Part shown: positions 17,752 through 29,500 of the stretch, one piece after another | Layout of the letters: every line of letters begins with the position of its first letter | Numbering within the stretch: position 1 is the stretch's first letter | Assembly (NCBI GenBank): GCA_947172415.1 | Contig: OX359196.1 | Coordinates: 7,131,901 to 7,195,900, forward strand | From: Chondrosia reniformis | Taxonomy: Eukaryota; Porifera; Demospongiae; Chondrillida; Chondrillidae | Direction of reading: 5' to 3' | Length of the DNA: 64,000 nucleotides | Notes under the pieces: model-generated | What the model was told of the DNA's origin: nothing | Seen by the model: only the letters and a program-made list of their open reading frames with translations | Databases searched by the model: none | Position numbers and translations under genes: made by a program

Positions 17752-18082
17752 TTTAAAAAGGAAAATTTTTTTAAAAACTCAACCGAAGTTACGCATTTAC
17801 TGCATGCGGAAGGGTTAAGATTCCAAGAGCCTTTATCACAACAGGACTCTAGCTTTATGAGCAATGGAGATTTAGGAGACTAAATGTTTGTGAATGATCA
17901 TATATCTAATTTTTGAGACATGATTGTATTTCATCTATAGCATATCCTTAAAACTACAAGCTCCATAGTATTAATATTATCCTTGTCCCTAGTCACATGA
18001 TGTACATATGATGTATATCAATAGATAGTATATGCTTTCACTGCACCACAGACAAATAATTAACAGCAGATTATTTATTTAT
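17752..18082. other. Intergenic: MARS1 5' flank and 3' end of the fibrinogen-like gene
   Basis: No coding signal was found. It should hold the MARS1 promoter/5'UTR and the terminator side of the FReD gene, both on the - strand. No TATA box or polyadenylation signal could be assigned with confidence. Confidence 0.4.
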
Positions 18083-19734
18083 CTACTTAAAGCGTAGTTT
18101 CATTTCAACATGTTGTAGTTCAGTCTGTGTCTCAATGCTTCCCCACTGTGGAGGGTTGCTGTTGGGATGGAATAGAGAGCATGCATTGAGCCACCAACCG
18201 GCCTGATACTTCCTAGCACAGTGAAGGGAACCGTGCTTGTCATTATCTCTATCTGGAGTGGAAAACTGTTGTCCATTGATGTTGACATTCAGTATGGCTG
18301 TAAATTGCAAGGTATCATCATGGGACCCTTTAAATTCACCAAGATTGATTCTGTAATTGTCAGTGTCATCACTTAATGTGAACAGATCATATGAAGCAAA
18401 TCCTTCAATGCCTTCAACATTAGTGAAGTCAATTCTGAGTTCAGCTTCTTTAGTTTTGTCTGCTAGACAGTGAAGGTACTTCAATCCCAACCAATGCTCT
18501 CCTGACACATCTCCAAAACCTTCATAATAGTCCATCCATGGTCTGTTGAAGGAGAGCTTTAGGCTGTTACGCCGCTGAAAGATAATCCATCCTCCTCTCT
18601 CCATATCACAGAAGACGTAAAGGGGCTGTCCACAGCCTGGATTAATTAGGTAAACTCCAGATGTGGTCATACCATTGTCAAAGAGATACTGACAGCTCTT
18701 CGGAATGTCTAAAGAAGAGAAAGGTTGATAGATAATCTGTTAAATGTAACAAGTGGGCATATTTATACAATGCTCTAGCTCCTTACAAATTGTGCCATGT
18801 AGTTAATATACCCAATAACTTTTAAATCTTGTTTGATTCCATGTATACCTTAAGGTTTAATTGTTAGTACTTAAGTTTGCGATTTGGCTACCCCTCACAT
18901 TTTGCTGGTACTAATAATTGCGGAATTGCAAAAAATCGCTACCCTAATTACCCTAATTAATCGAAAATTCAAAATTACTCTCATGAAATATTTAATATTC
19001 GCGTGTATTAAGTATTGCAATTTCGACCTAAATCGCAAAATTCGCAATTAATAGTACCCGTTATTAAACCTACCCCTAAGGTACTTACTGTTTGGCTCAA
19101 TTCTCATTTGGCCTGCATTAGGCAGTAGGTTGGTGGTGTTCCACTTCATTTTAATGGCTTCCTCCACTTCCTGTAGCCTTCTGCGTGTTATCCTGGATTT
19201 CTGCCTCAGTCTCTTATCTCTGTACAGTAGAAGATCCCTTGTTTGGTGAAACTCTTCATTTAGTTGGTCATATAGAGTTGTATTGCATGGACAAACTTCC
19301 TGTGATGTGGCAGTCTCTAACAAGATATATATAGAGAGGTTAGATATAACTATTGTATATATACTGTATGCATGCACGTACATGGTTAACTGAACATTTC
19401 CATGAAATTATGATATTACATAGTGAATGGCAGAACACTGGTGGTCATAATCAACTGTACTGGATTTGATTCCCAGCAATTGCTTCTTTTTGTTTTTCTG
19501 TCTTCATGATGTTTGAGAATGATTACTTGTGGTTTGTCTATCACCTTGATTATTCACACGCATGTAATACAAGTAACTGCTGAATAATAATATATTACAC
19601 TTGATTTGTGAATAAGCTTAAAGTTTAGTGCAGTTTATTCCTCCTCTAAGTATATACACAATACTCCTCTTACCAATTCTTGAAATGATAAATTCTATCC
19701 ACAGAATCCAAATGAAAGCACAGTTCAAAACCAT
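18083..19734 (-). CDS. Secreted fibrinogen-related (FReD) lectin-like protein
   Basis: Four exons. Exon 1 (19734-19674) encodes a signal peptide, MVLNCAFIWILWIEFIISRI. Exon 2 (about 19320-19085) starts ETATSQEVCPCNTT, with Cys residues suited to oligomer disulfides, and then a charged helical stretch (DKRLRQKSRITRRRLQEVEE) that looks like a coiled coil. Exons 3-4 carry the fibrinogen C-terminal domain: SCQYLFDNG|MTTSGVYLINPG, YVFCDMERGGWIIFQRR, the AELRIDF region, a calcium-loop-like DRDNDKHG, and the C-terminal CARKYQAGWWLNAC. Exon 1 to exon 2 joins in phase (G|AG, Glu). Ficolin- and tachylectin-type proteins with this layout bind acetylated sugars in innate immunity. Carbohydrate binding here is an inference from family only. 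Confidence 0.85.
19410..19546 (+). mobile_element. tRNA-derived SINE, second copy
   Basis: The head TAGTGAATGGCAGAACACTG and the B-box-like GGATTTGATTCCC align with the 6103-6223 copy in reverse. The element ends in ACTTGTGGTTTGTCTATCAC, the same tail with a small change. It is in intron 1 of the FReD gene. It is more diverged in the A-box than the other copy. Confidence 0.65.
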
Positions 19735-20040
19735 ATTTCTTATACTGTCTCCATGCACTTGTAGAAGTTCAAACGAGCTAGTCTTACGAGCTCAAGGCTT
19801 ACTCATCTAAGTAACTGTATTGCACTTCTGGTATGTGAAGTGGAATGTAAATAAATACTTAAACAATCACACATTCAAAATAATATGATTTGCATTGATT
19901 GCCTAACAAGTTAATTCAAACACAGCGTTTTATACCCTTATGGTATTTGGGTTCTAAGTACAGTTCATTAAGAGTCAATTAACCAGTCAACTGATGTCCA
20001 TTTCAGTAATTTTTGTTAAATGGCTCATACACTTTCTGAA
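19735..20040. other. Intergenic, no gene seen
   Basis: AT-rich spacer between the FReD signal-peptide exon and the 3' end of the small gene above it. It should contain the FReD promoter. No clear motif was assigned. Confidence 0.35.
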
Positions 20041-20462
20041 TCATTTCTCTATGCTCACTGCTATAGGAGATGTTGCCAACTCCCTTGTTGCAAACACTGG
20101 AAGTTATGTTCTTCAAGGTTCCAAGATCCATTTTATCAATACCAATAAATCAAATACCTATTTGACAATTTACCAGATTTGGTAAAGAATTCTTCCTTGT
20201 TAACAATCATGATATTCTTAGCTGGCCATTTGCATAACCAATGTGATAACAACTTGGTCAAATTACTATTAGCTAGACCTAGCTGCTGCTGGTGATACAG
20301 GCAGTATACTTCAAAAAGAACTTTAGCTAAAACCTCCACAACAGTGTATCTGACTATGTCCGATCTGTCTTACTTTAACGCAGTTAGCTACATCTACGAA
20401 CTAAAAACTCCGAAGTAAAATTACAATTTACAGGTGAAAACGTCGTCGACCACATAGGTCAT
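20041..20462 (-). CDS. Small uncharacterised gene, head-to-head with the dynein-like gene (tentative model)
   Basis: A - strand frame with protein-like composition runs from about 20395 to 20175 (RSDIVRYTVVEVLAKVLFEV, then ...LANSNLTKLLSHWLCKWPAK and VNKEEFFTKSG). It has no ATG of its own. An upstream ATG at 20462 (MTYVVDDVFT|, donor T|GTAAAT) joins in phase through the acceptor GTAAG|AC. Downstream, a donor G|GTAAAT can join an acceptor TTCCAG|TG, ending VFATRELATSPIAVSIEK and a TGA at 20041. No family is recognised. The shared X-box promoter with a dynein-type gene makes a cilium-related role plausible, but this is inference. The 3' exon choice is the weakest part. Confidence 0.4.
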
Positions 20463-20488
20463 AATAATGTTACGGCTTGATTAGTCTA

Positions 20489-20502
20489 GTTTCCATAGCA
20501 AC
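20489..20502. promoter_or_regulatory. X-box (RFX-type) motif in a 66-bp bidirectional promoter
   Basis: GTTTCCATAGCAAC fits the RFX X-box consensus GTHNYY-AT-RRNAAC at every position. It lies 27 bp before the dynein-like start codon (20529) and 27 bp before the ATG (20462) of the divergent small gene. RFX factors use such sites for ciliary genes in animals. Binding has not been shown here. Confidence 0.65.
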
Positions 20503-20528
20503 AGGCAAAATGGTGCCTTCTTTGTAGA

Positions 20529-23500
20529 ATGAATACAGATCAACGTTTACGCTATTTCGAAGATAGAATTAGTTCTTCTTTGAGGCCCAATGGCCAAGAA
20601 TTAAGGAAGGCGTTCTCAAGTGAAGCATTTAGGTATTTAAGATGCATGTAAACACAAAAATGACTCCATCGAGTAAAATGGGATGTGTTTCTGGAGGTAA
20701 TCTGATCACGTGATCAAATATTCTGGCACGCATACTTATATAAGATATATGCTTATATACTGGCTAGAAGGATATAGAAAGTTATTCTGATTCACGGCAA
20801 ATATGCACTGTAACTAGAGGATGATGCACACAGGGAAATTACTGTAAATATATACATGTATATATGCTGATAGTGAGCAAGTAATTCGAGTTAAATAACT
20901 CGTGAACGCCCTGTTTTCCTACTTTGTAATTCTCTGTTTCATATTGGTGTCATAATTAAACTTTGAACGCATTTTGTGCATCATTTGGTTTATATATAAT
21001 GCATTGCTAAACTTAATTTGGCTTTATGCGTATATATATGTACTGCTAAAACTATTCAAGTGAAAAGGTTTGAACTATAGCTGCAGGTGTACATTGACCT
21101 AGCTATTTCCAAATCAGACAATCACCAAATTATTTGTCTTCTTCTGTCAGAGGTCTCTTTTTGGAGCTGCTCACTGGAAGTGAGTGCCGCACAGTGTATG
21201 TGTTTTGCCGGCCCAATGGATCCCTAGTTGTCACAAGCAACCCATATAGTTATGCACTGGAAAAGGCAGTTGTCTTTGTAAAGTGCAAGCATGTATCAAA
21301 AGTGGTTCAGGAGAATATCCTTGAAGATATACTATATTTTGAGTATTTTGGTGAGTGTGACTTGAGCTATTGCAGAAATCAGACTATACCTTCTTATGCT
21401 TACACATGCAACATGTGTATTTTGTACTACATAAAACTCTTATATCCTCATCCAAAGCTCTCATAAGGTTTAGTTCCCTATAGGCCATTTACTCTAAAGT
21501 AGGTGTATGTAGCATGTCAGTCTGTTTATCTACATATATAAGAGGCAAGCTTGTATAATCCTTGAATGTGCTCGGAGGCAAACCTATTTGAGTTAATTGT
21601 GTACATATGTATGTGTATTTGCAGAAATAAGGACTTCAAGATCTAAATCTAATCTTAAGGCTTTAAATGTCATTACCTTCCTCAGACTGTCATTTTCTGC
21701 TTCAGGTCTGCCAATTAATCACTTGCTCCTGACATCCAAGGAAGTATTTCTTCCTCTGATCTGTGTCAATGGTCCCGAAGATCCTACCATCATGGATCGG
21801 GTTCTTGATATCCTACATAGAATGCTTGGCACTATTGAGATCCTCTGCCAGCAAATAACTGTGAGTGAGCAATAATATTTTACTTATACCAATGCATATA
21901 TATGTACATACATACATTCATTTTATGCTAGTAAGTATTTTATATACATAACCTACGTAGCTTACTCAAGTGCTGTATACTGTATTTGCCTTTTCTTCCA
22001 GAATAATGTAGTGTTACCTCAACCAGCAATGGATGTGTTGGCCGATGTTTCTTCTGATTCAAATCGTCACTCTCTAGTCATGCATATCCTGGAATCTTCA
22101 GTTGTTCTTTGGATTAAGCAAATTAAGGTAAGGTTTGATCTGCATAATATATCAGAAAGATGTTGTAATATATCAGAAAGATGTTGTAATATATTGGAAA
22201 GATGTCGTAATATATCGGAAATATGTTGTAATATATTCTCCTGTTCATTTAATAGATTGCCCTGCAATGTGACCCCATCACTTGGCTTGTGAACAAGTAT
22301 AAACGTCCTGGGCCACTAAATGAGAGGGATTTCTGGAAAGATAGACTGACTGCTTTACAGTCACTTCGAGAGCAACTCTCCTCTCTCCTGGCAATCACTA
22401 TTTTGACTCACTTGGAGGAAGCCCACAGTTCCTTTGCCCACTCCTTTGGCGAGGTCTACCGGGAAGTGGATAAGGTCAGTAGAGTGTGACTGCATGTCTG
22501 CGTACTTACTATAGGAGGTACCTGTGTACAACACCATTTTATATATAGACATGGTGGGCATGCTGTATAAAGGCTGTTTCCTGGACTTTACTTAGGGATA
22601 CCTATTTACGTATACACCTATAGAGGTTTGGATGAGGACATGGTTTTGTATCAACTTTCCTTCCATTTCTCTACTGGGCCAGACAGCTGTTTCTGGGAAT
22701 CCTACCTTCATCAGTGACCATGGAAGTCTGTATCTTCTTGTAAATTCCTTTTTATGTGCTGTGAAACCATTCCTTCTTTATAAGCTTATACTTTATGTAT
22801 ACAACAGATCAAATAACAGATACATATGTGTACGTACATATGTGTTGTTGCTCAGTACTTGATTCCAGACCTACCTCTGTGCATATTTACAGTCAATATT
22901 GGAGTGCCAGCACATTTTAATCTTACTGAACACCCTCCATCCCTGGATGACCCGTTTATTCCTCACTGATTCACCCGAAGAGACTACAAATACTATTCCA
23001 CCCATACTTCACACTACTTTCCTTATTTGGATGAATTCACCGTGAGTTTCACTGCCTATGTCTAGTGTAGGTAATACAGTATTAGTTGTCTTGCCTATGT
23101 CTAGTGTAGATAATACAGTATTAGTTGTCTTGCCTATGTCTAGTGTAGATAATACAGTATTAGTTGTCTTGCCTATGTCTAGTGTAGGTAATACAGTATT
23201 AGTTGTCTTGCCTATGTCTAGTGTAGGTAATACAGTATTAGTTGTCTTGCCTATGTCTAGTGTAGGTAATACAGTATTAGTTGTCTTGCCTATGTCTAGT
23301 GTAGATAATACAGTATTAGTTGTCTTGCCTATGTGTTGGTTATCAACTGTACGTCTGTAGTTATTTTGGTGGTAATACAACTAACTTTGAGAGACTCCTC
23401 CGTCTATTGGCTAATGATCTTGTGAATATTGCTAAGAGACAACTCACTATAAATCTCCTGGAAGTGACCGAAGAAGTAAGTCTGATGTAAATACAAGATG

Positions 23501-26500
23501 AGATCTTATATTAAAGATCAGCCATAAATTTTTAAATAGTTGCTTTAATGTAGTACATAGCATTAAAGATCTGTATTTCCATATTAGGATGTAGGTGCTA
23601 TAATTGTAGCTTTGAAGATATGTGCTGCATTCCGTGGTGCTTACCTTGACTATAAAGATAGCAGTGAGCAACACCTACAAACTCTCACTGAAGCTAATGA
23701 GTCGTAAGTATGCATGATTTTGTTAATTACTGTGTATGCGTACACATGTTTATCTGCTATGCTTGTGTTTTTGAGTCTTATAAAATGTTATATATACATT
23801 ACATATACAGTTTATATGCATATGTACATATGTATGTACGTGGTTACATCTATTATGTACGTACAGTATAGTGTAGTGTAGGTACATATGAAAAATCTAA
23901 TATACCATTTTCCTACATGCTATATGCCTATTCTGTAAAAAGAGCCTATAGGGGAACTAAACCTAAAGAGAGCTTTAGATGAAGATACAGGAGTCTTTTC
24001 TTCCTTCTTTTCCCTTCTTTCATCTTCTTCTCCACTGGGTCAGACAGCCGTTTCTGGGAATTCCACCCTTCATCACTGATCCTGGGAGTCTTTGTCTTTT
24101 TCTTTATCTTGATCTTCTGTGAATCCTTGTACTGTACGTTGTGCATATACGTACGTACGTATGTTACTAACTCTATAGTGATCCTACAACTGCTGATTCA
24201 GCAGATCCTGGACAGGTTGGTAAGGGCAAGTCTGGTCTGCCAGTAGAATGGCCAGTTTGGATATCTCCTGTCTTCCAGCCTCTGAACACCTTTATGGAGC
24301 GATGTAATGATTTACATGAAGTTCTCACTACTGTGATTCACTTTCAGTAAGACAAACTGAAGAAAGTCATACAATGAAACTATTTTGTGATTATACGTAC
24401 CTTCATACATACGTACATACTTTCTGCTGGTACTTATATTGTATATTGAATTGGTGTATAGAAGCCTCTCAATTATATTATTACTACATATACGTATATA
24501 TATATATATATGTACGTATGTACGTATGTTATTCCTCTTTAGAGAACTGAAGCCATTTCTGTCTTCCAGTAGCAAGTTGGAGGACAGTCTGATGTTGCAT
24601 CCTTATCAAGGCATTCTCTATGATAAATTTGTGGAAACTCTTACGGTATTCACAAGTCAGGAAGAAGTAAGCACAAATACGTGTATCTGTGTATTCTGAC
24701 ATCATTTTAATTATACATACATGTACTATATACTTATATAGGATTTGCTAGTCCTGAGTGAGTCTGCTACATTTGAAGAGAGATTCTTCAGATTTCGCTC
24801 AAGTGTCAAATCATTGGAAATAGAAGTGATCAGAGTTTTTAAAGACTTATGGGTGAAATGTTCTACGACTAACTCCAAATTTCGGCTGCTACAACTCTAC
24901 CAAGGACTGTTTAACAGAGACATTGTTCAGGTACATATTCTCCCATAAATATTTAGCTACATATATATGTATGTATATAGAAATATGTTGACAGTACTAA
25001 TACGTAGCTTAATAATTAATTGTTGGTAAATGATATGGTTTAGATATTCATAGGAGTATGTGCGTATATTTAGAGTATACATATATACATACGTATGTAC
25101 ATATATATAAATGTAGTATTCTTTGTACATACGTGTATTCACTGGCATGTGTATTTGTAGAAGGGTCTATTTACTGAGTGTGAAGGTCTGCTGTTGGATG
25201 TCCTGGAAGAGATGAAGCTGTATCAAGAAATGTTAAGTAGATTCATGGCAAGTCCCCCACTGCTGAAGAACTTACCTTCAGCGTCTTCCTCAATGTACTG
25301 GCTCTGTGGTTTCCAACAACAGCTACTGGTGTTGGCCAAACAGATTCAGTGCTTCTCTTCAGAAATGTTGGCTACAGATAATGGATGGACTGCCAGAGAC
25401 AGATTGGGGAGGCTGTCAAAGGACACTGAAAGGTTCTTTAGCAATAATTACACACATACACACATATGCATGTTGCTCTGTTTATTTCAATATTCTTTAT
25501 ACGTATATTCACTAGCACACTTACGTACGTACGTATGTACGTACATGGTATATATTATAGGATTGACACATTGGACATACATAGAAGTTTTGTTACAAAT
25601 TTCATTCTGTAGCTGTATAAATTCTGTGAAGCAAAAGTGGATTTCATCAGTCCCAACTAACTTGCTAGATTGCTTGAGGACCCCAGTCCTGGTAAGTGTT
25701 GGCTAACCATGGGGCATCCAGGCTAGATGTCATGTTGAGTGCTTCCACCTTTCAGATTAGAGGAAGAAGCAATGAGCTAAAGCTGAACATTAGTCCCACA
25801 TTTCTTCACATTCTAAAGGAGTCCAGCTATCTCATTGAGTTGGTGAACGACAGTGACTTCCCAATTGTAGCTAAAAGAGCTTTAAGTGAATCACAATCTA
25901 TTGACTTTTATGGTAAACGGAGCAGATTAACAGTTCTGGTTCAAGAGTATAATGAGATCCGGGAATCACTCACTGATGTGGAGAAGGTCCTCCTGCAACA
26001 CAAACTGACAAGGATTGAGACTGTGAGTGGTGCTGGAGATTACATGCTTTATGTGTTTATTATGAATCTATCAATGCTTTTTTAACTCTATTCTCACATG
26101 TAAACAGTTGGTTGAGGAAGGATTGTCAGATATTCTCTGGTCCAGTGAGGACCTGGACGAGTTCATATCTGTTGCTACTGTAGTAGTGTGTGGAGAGTTT
26201 GCTCCTCTTGTGCGGAAGCTACAGGAGACCATGATTGTCATTAGTGAGATTGTCAAGTCTTGGTCAAGCCATTCCAGTTTGCACTTGTTTGGAGAGGAAT
26301 TAGGATCTTCTCAATTGGAGGAACTTAGTGGAAAACAGAAGTGAGTGATGGGAGTAGTATTGCCGTATTACTGGTACTTATAGGATCATATAGTTGTAGT
26401 ATCATTATTATACGTAATTATAGTGTATTATAATATTGTTATAGTATCATTATTATTATTTTTATGTATATGATAATGTATAAATCCCAACTGCACACTT

Positions 26501-29500
26501 GTTTCTTTCTACATACATACATACATAGATTGGCTTGTCAGAACTTTGAGACTAGTCTTACCAGTGGAAGGAAGCGGATAAAGGACATGATGGAGGCACT
26601 GCTTGCACTAGTAGAGACTGGACAGGACAGTCCTGCCTGGATCACCTACTCCAACCAAGTGGATGTGGTCGTAGTGAATGGAGTGAGAAAGGCCTTTTTG
26701 TCTGGAATCAGTCATCTGCTCCACAGAGTCTCACTCTTTGAACAGGTAAGAAATAGCCACTCAGACATCCATCCTACGTATGTCATACTGATGAATCCTT
26801 ATAAGGACAAAACAGCTCTCTATGGCTCGGCCATCTTTTTGAGTGGCAAAGGGGAGACTCTGATTACTGTCAAGTGAACTTTGGTTCCATTAGCTCATTG
26901 CACTCCTCAGGGGACATGAGTGGGTGGGGTAAATCCAGAGTCAAATGATGATAAGATCGGCTTTAGATCATAAAAGTCCATATTTTCATGTGGTTAAGTG
27001 TTTGATAAAGTGTACATATTTCTTTAGGGGCTAGCCATCCCTCCACTAGTGACTGTAAAGTTGGAATTACTGGGAAATGAGATTTCTTTCACTCCTCCAT
27101 TGAATCAAATATCATCGGAGCTATCAGTTTCTGAGTCCGTTAAAGAAATGATGTACCAATATTTGAATGTCTGTGCTAATGCCTGTGTGCTGAAGAGCAA
27201 GGTGGGTTGATGGCACATACACAGTGTGATGTCGTGGTTGATGGTTCTGCAGTTGTTGGCGCATGATAACTCTTCTCTGCTGTAACATTGTATATGCTCT
27301 TGTACATTATCTTAAGATGTCTAATCTGATATACGTACGTATACATATGTATACGTACATATGCGACTACCACCAGTACTGATTTTACATACATACAAGA
27401 GCTTATATTTCTCTTTTTTACAGGAACAGCATGGTAGCATGTCAGAGATCCTCCTTTCTGACTCAGAAATTAATTCTGGTCTTAGCAAGGTTATTGCTCA
27501 TTTGGAGAGCAGTTCAAGGAAATGTCGCTCACTGAGAAACAAGTTTCTGCCTTACAGCTTCATCTGGGAGGATGATGTAATTGCCTCCTTCAATCTCTTC
27601 TTGAAGGGAAGGTACTCTTTGCAGAATAAAAACCTAAACAGACCTCAAACAGTCAGAGCATCTGCTAGATCAACTCAAGGAAGGTACGTACTTATGCTCT
27701 ATGTGACAAGAACTACTGTATATTTCCCAAAGTTTCTGTAACACATGAATTACATACGTACATCAGTTGTGCAGATAAGCTTTGTATATACGTATCTTGC
27801 TTCATAAATTGTACATTTTGTACTTTTAACACCAACACATGTATGGGAAGTTAGATCAATTAAAGGTTTACTCTAGAGACATACATGCCATTATTGTGTA
27901 TATACGTACATACGTACGTAGTATGTATTTAATACAAGGATCTGGTCTGTGTATATGTGTATTGGCTGTGCTCAGGTCTCGTCCTGCCACGGCTACGACA
28001 GCTCTGTCTGGTACCATGGGAACCAGTGACTGGACATTCATATTCCCGGAGTCTCAGGCCTCTGAGTCTAGCCGCGAACACAAACTACCAACACTGGATG
28101 ACTTTGACATGCAAATTGCAGTTTTTGAGGTAATCTGTCATGTTTTAGTACAAATACAACAGAGAATCTGTATAGCACCTGGAATGTGTAGTCTGTATGT
28201 ATGTACGTGTGTGTGTGATAAGCTTCGGTGCTTAGCATTTGTTCTGGATGCTCTTACTGTACGAGTTCTATAGCTTTGCAGTTCATATTGTCTATTAACA
28301 TTTGCTTGCAGGGTTTCCTGGAGAAGGTAAATAGTGTGGAGGAGCTTGTCACTGTTGGTTGGATTATAGTGGATATGAAGCCAATCAAGCATTGCCTGCA
28401 GTCACTAGTGTTAAAATGGAAGAATAAATTCACGTCTCATATTATTGATAGAGTGAGTTAGTGTATATAGCATCCCTACTTACCTCTATACATATATAGC
28501 ACAATATATAGGTACGTATGTACGTACATATATAGGGTCATTACATGTACATATACAATATATTTATGCATATATAAATGTACGTACATATTTACGTATG
28601 TGCTAATATTTCTTTCCTCAAAAAATTTTTAATTATGTAAAGTATTTAAGATAAACAGACTTGTTTATTTTTATTTATTTGTTCTGTTATTTAATATTTG
28701 TGTATTGCAGGTCTGTGATGTATTGGACACACTTAACACAGTCCTCTTGGAGGTGGAGCCTCAGGTGGAGATAGTGTCGGGACTGGAAGATGATTGGAGC
28801 CTGATTAAGAATATAGTTTCTGTATTTAATAAAGTATGTATGTGCGTAGGTGAATGTTGATAATGATAATATTGCTTCATAAGGTACACGCTAATGGGAT
28901 ACTTAGCTACAATCAAGTACACCAATATGTCCTGTATATTGCAGACATGGATAGTCTATATGAAGCACACCTTTCCTGTAGATATGGCATATGTACAACC
29001 ACTGCATGGCTGCCATTTTAATAGGACTTTGGTCCCTGACCAAGATTATGGTCCTTTGGCTGGTTTGGTGTAATAATTCCAGTGATTTTCATCATAATCT
29101 TACACAGGCTTTGGGTAATTAACTCCCTTTCATATATGTTATATACGTACGTATGTACATACAAAATTGTAGGTTAACTCAAAAGGATTGGAAGTGGATG
29201 ATAAGTTTGGTGCAGTCCACAGAAGTGTGCAGATGTTACAAAAATACAAATGTCAGATTCCTTCAGAAGCCAAGAATTTCCTCTCCACTGCTCCGCAGCG
29301 CTGGTCTGCCCTCAAAAAGAAAATGGGCATAGCCAAGCAGAGGATTAGCCCTAAAGTGCAAGCCAATGTTGATCTTGTTAGACAGGTACGTACGTACGTA
29401 TGTACGTAAGGGTTATAGTAATTTTGTAACATTTCTAGTGGAGTCATTGAACTGTACATATGTTTGTACCCATCAACATTGGCTTTTGGGAGAGAGATAT

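Noticed and set aside
23009..23380. Repeat proteins on both strands
   Set aside because: 39-bp array in a dynein-like intron; the frames exist only because 39 is divisible by three.
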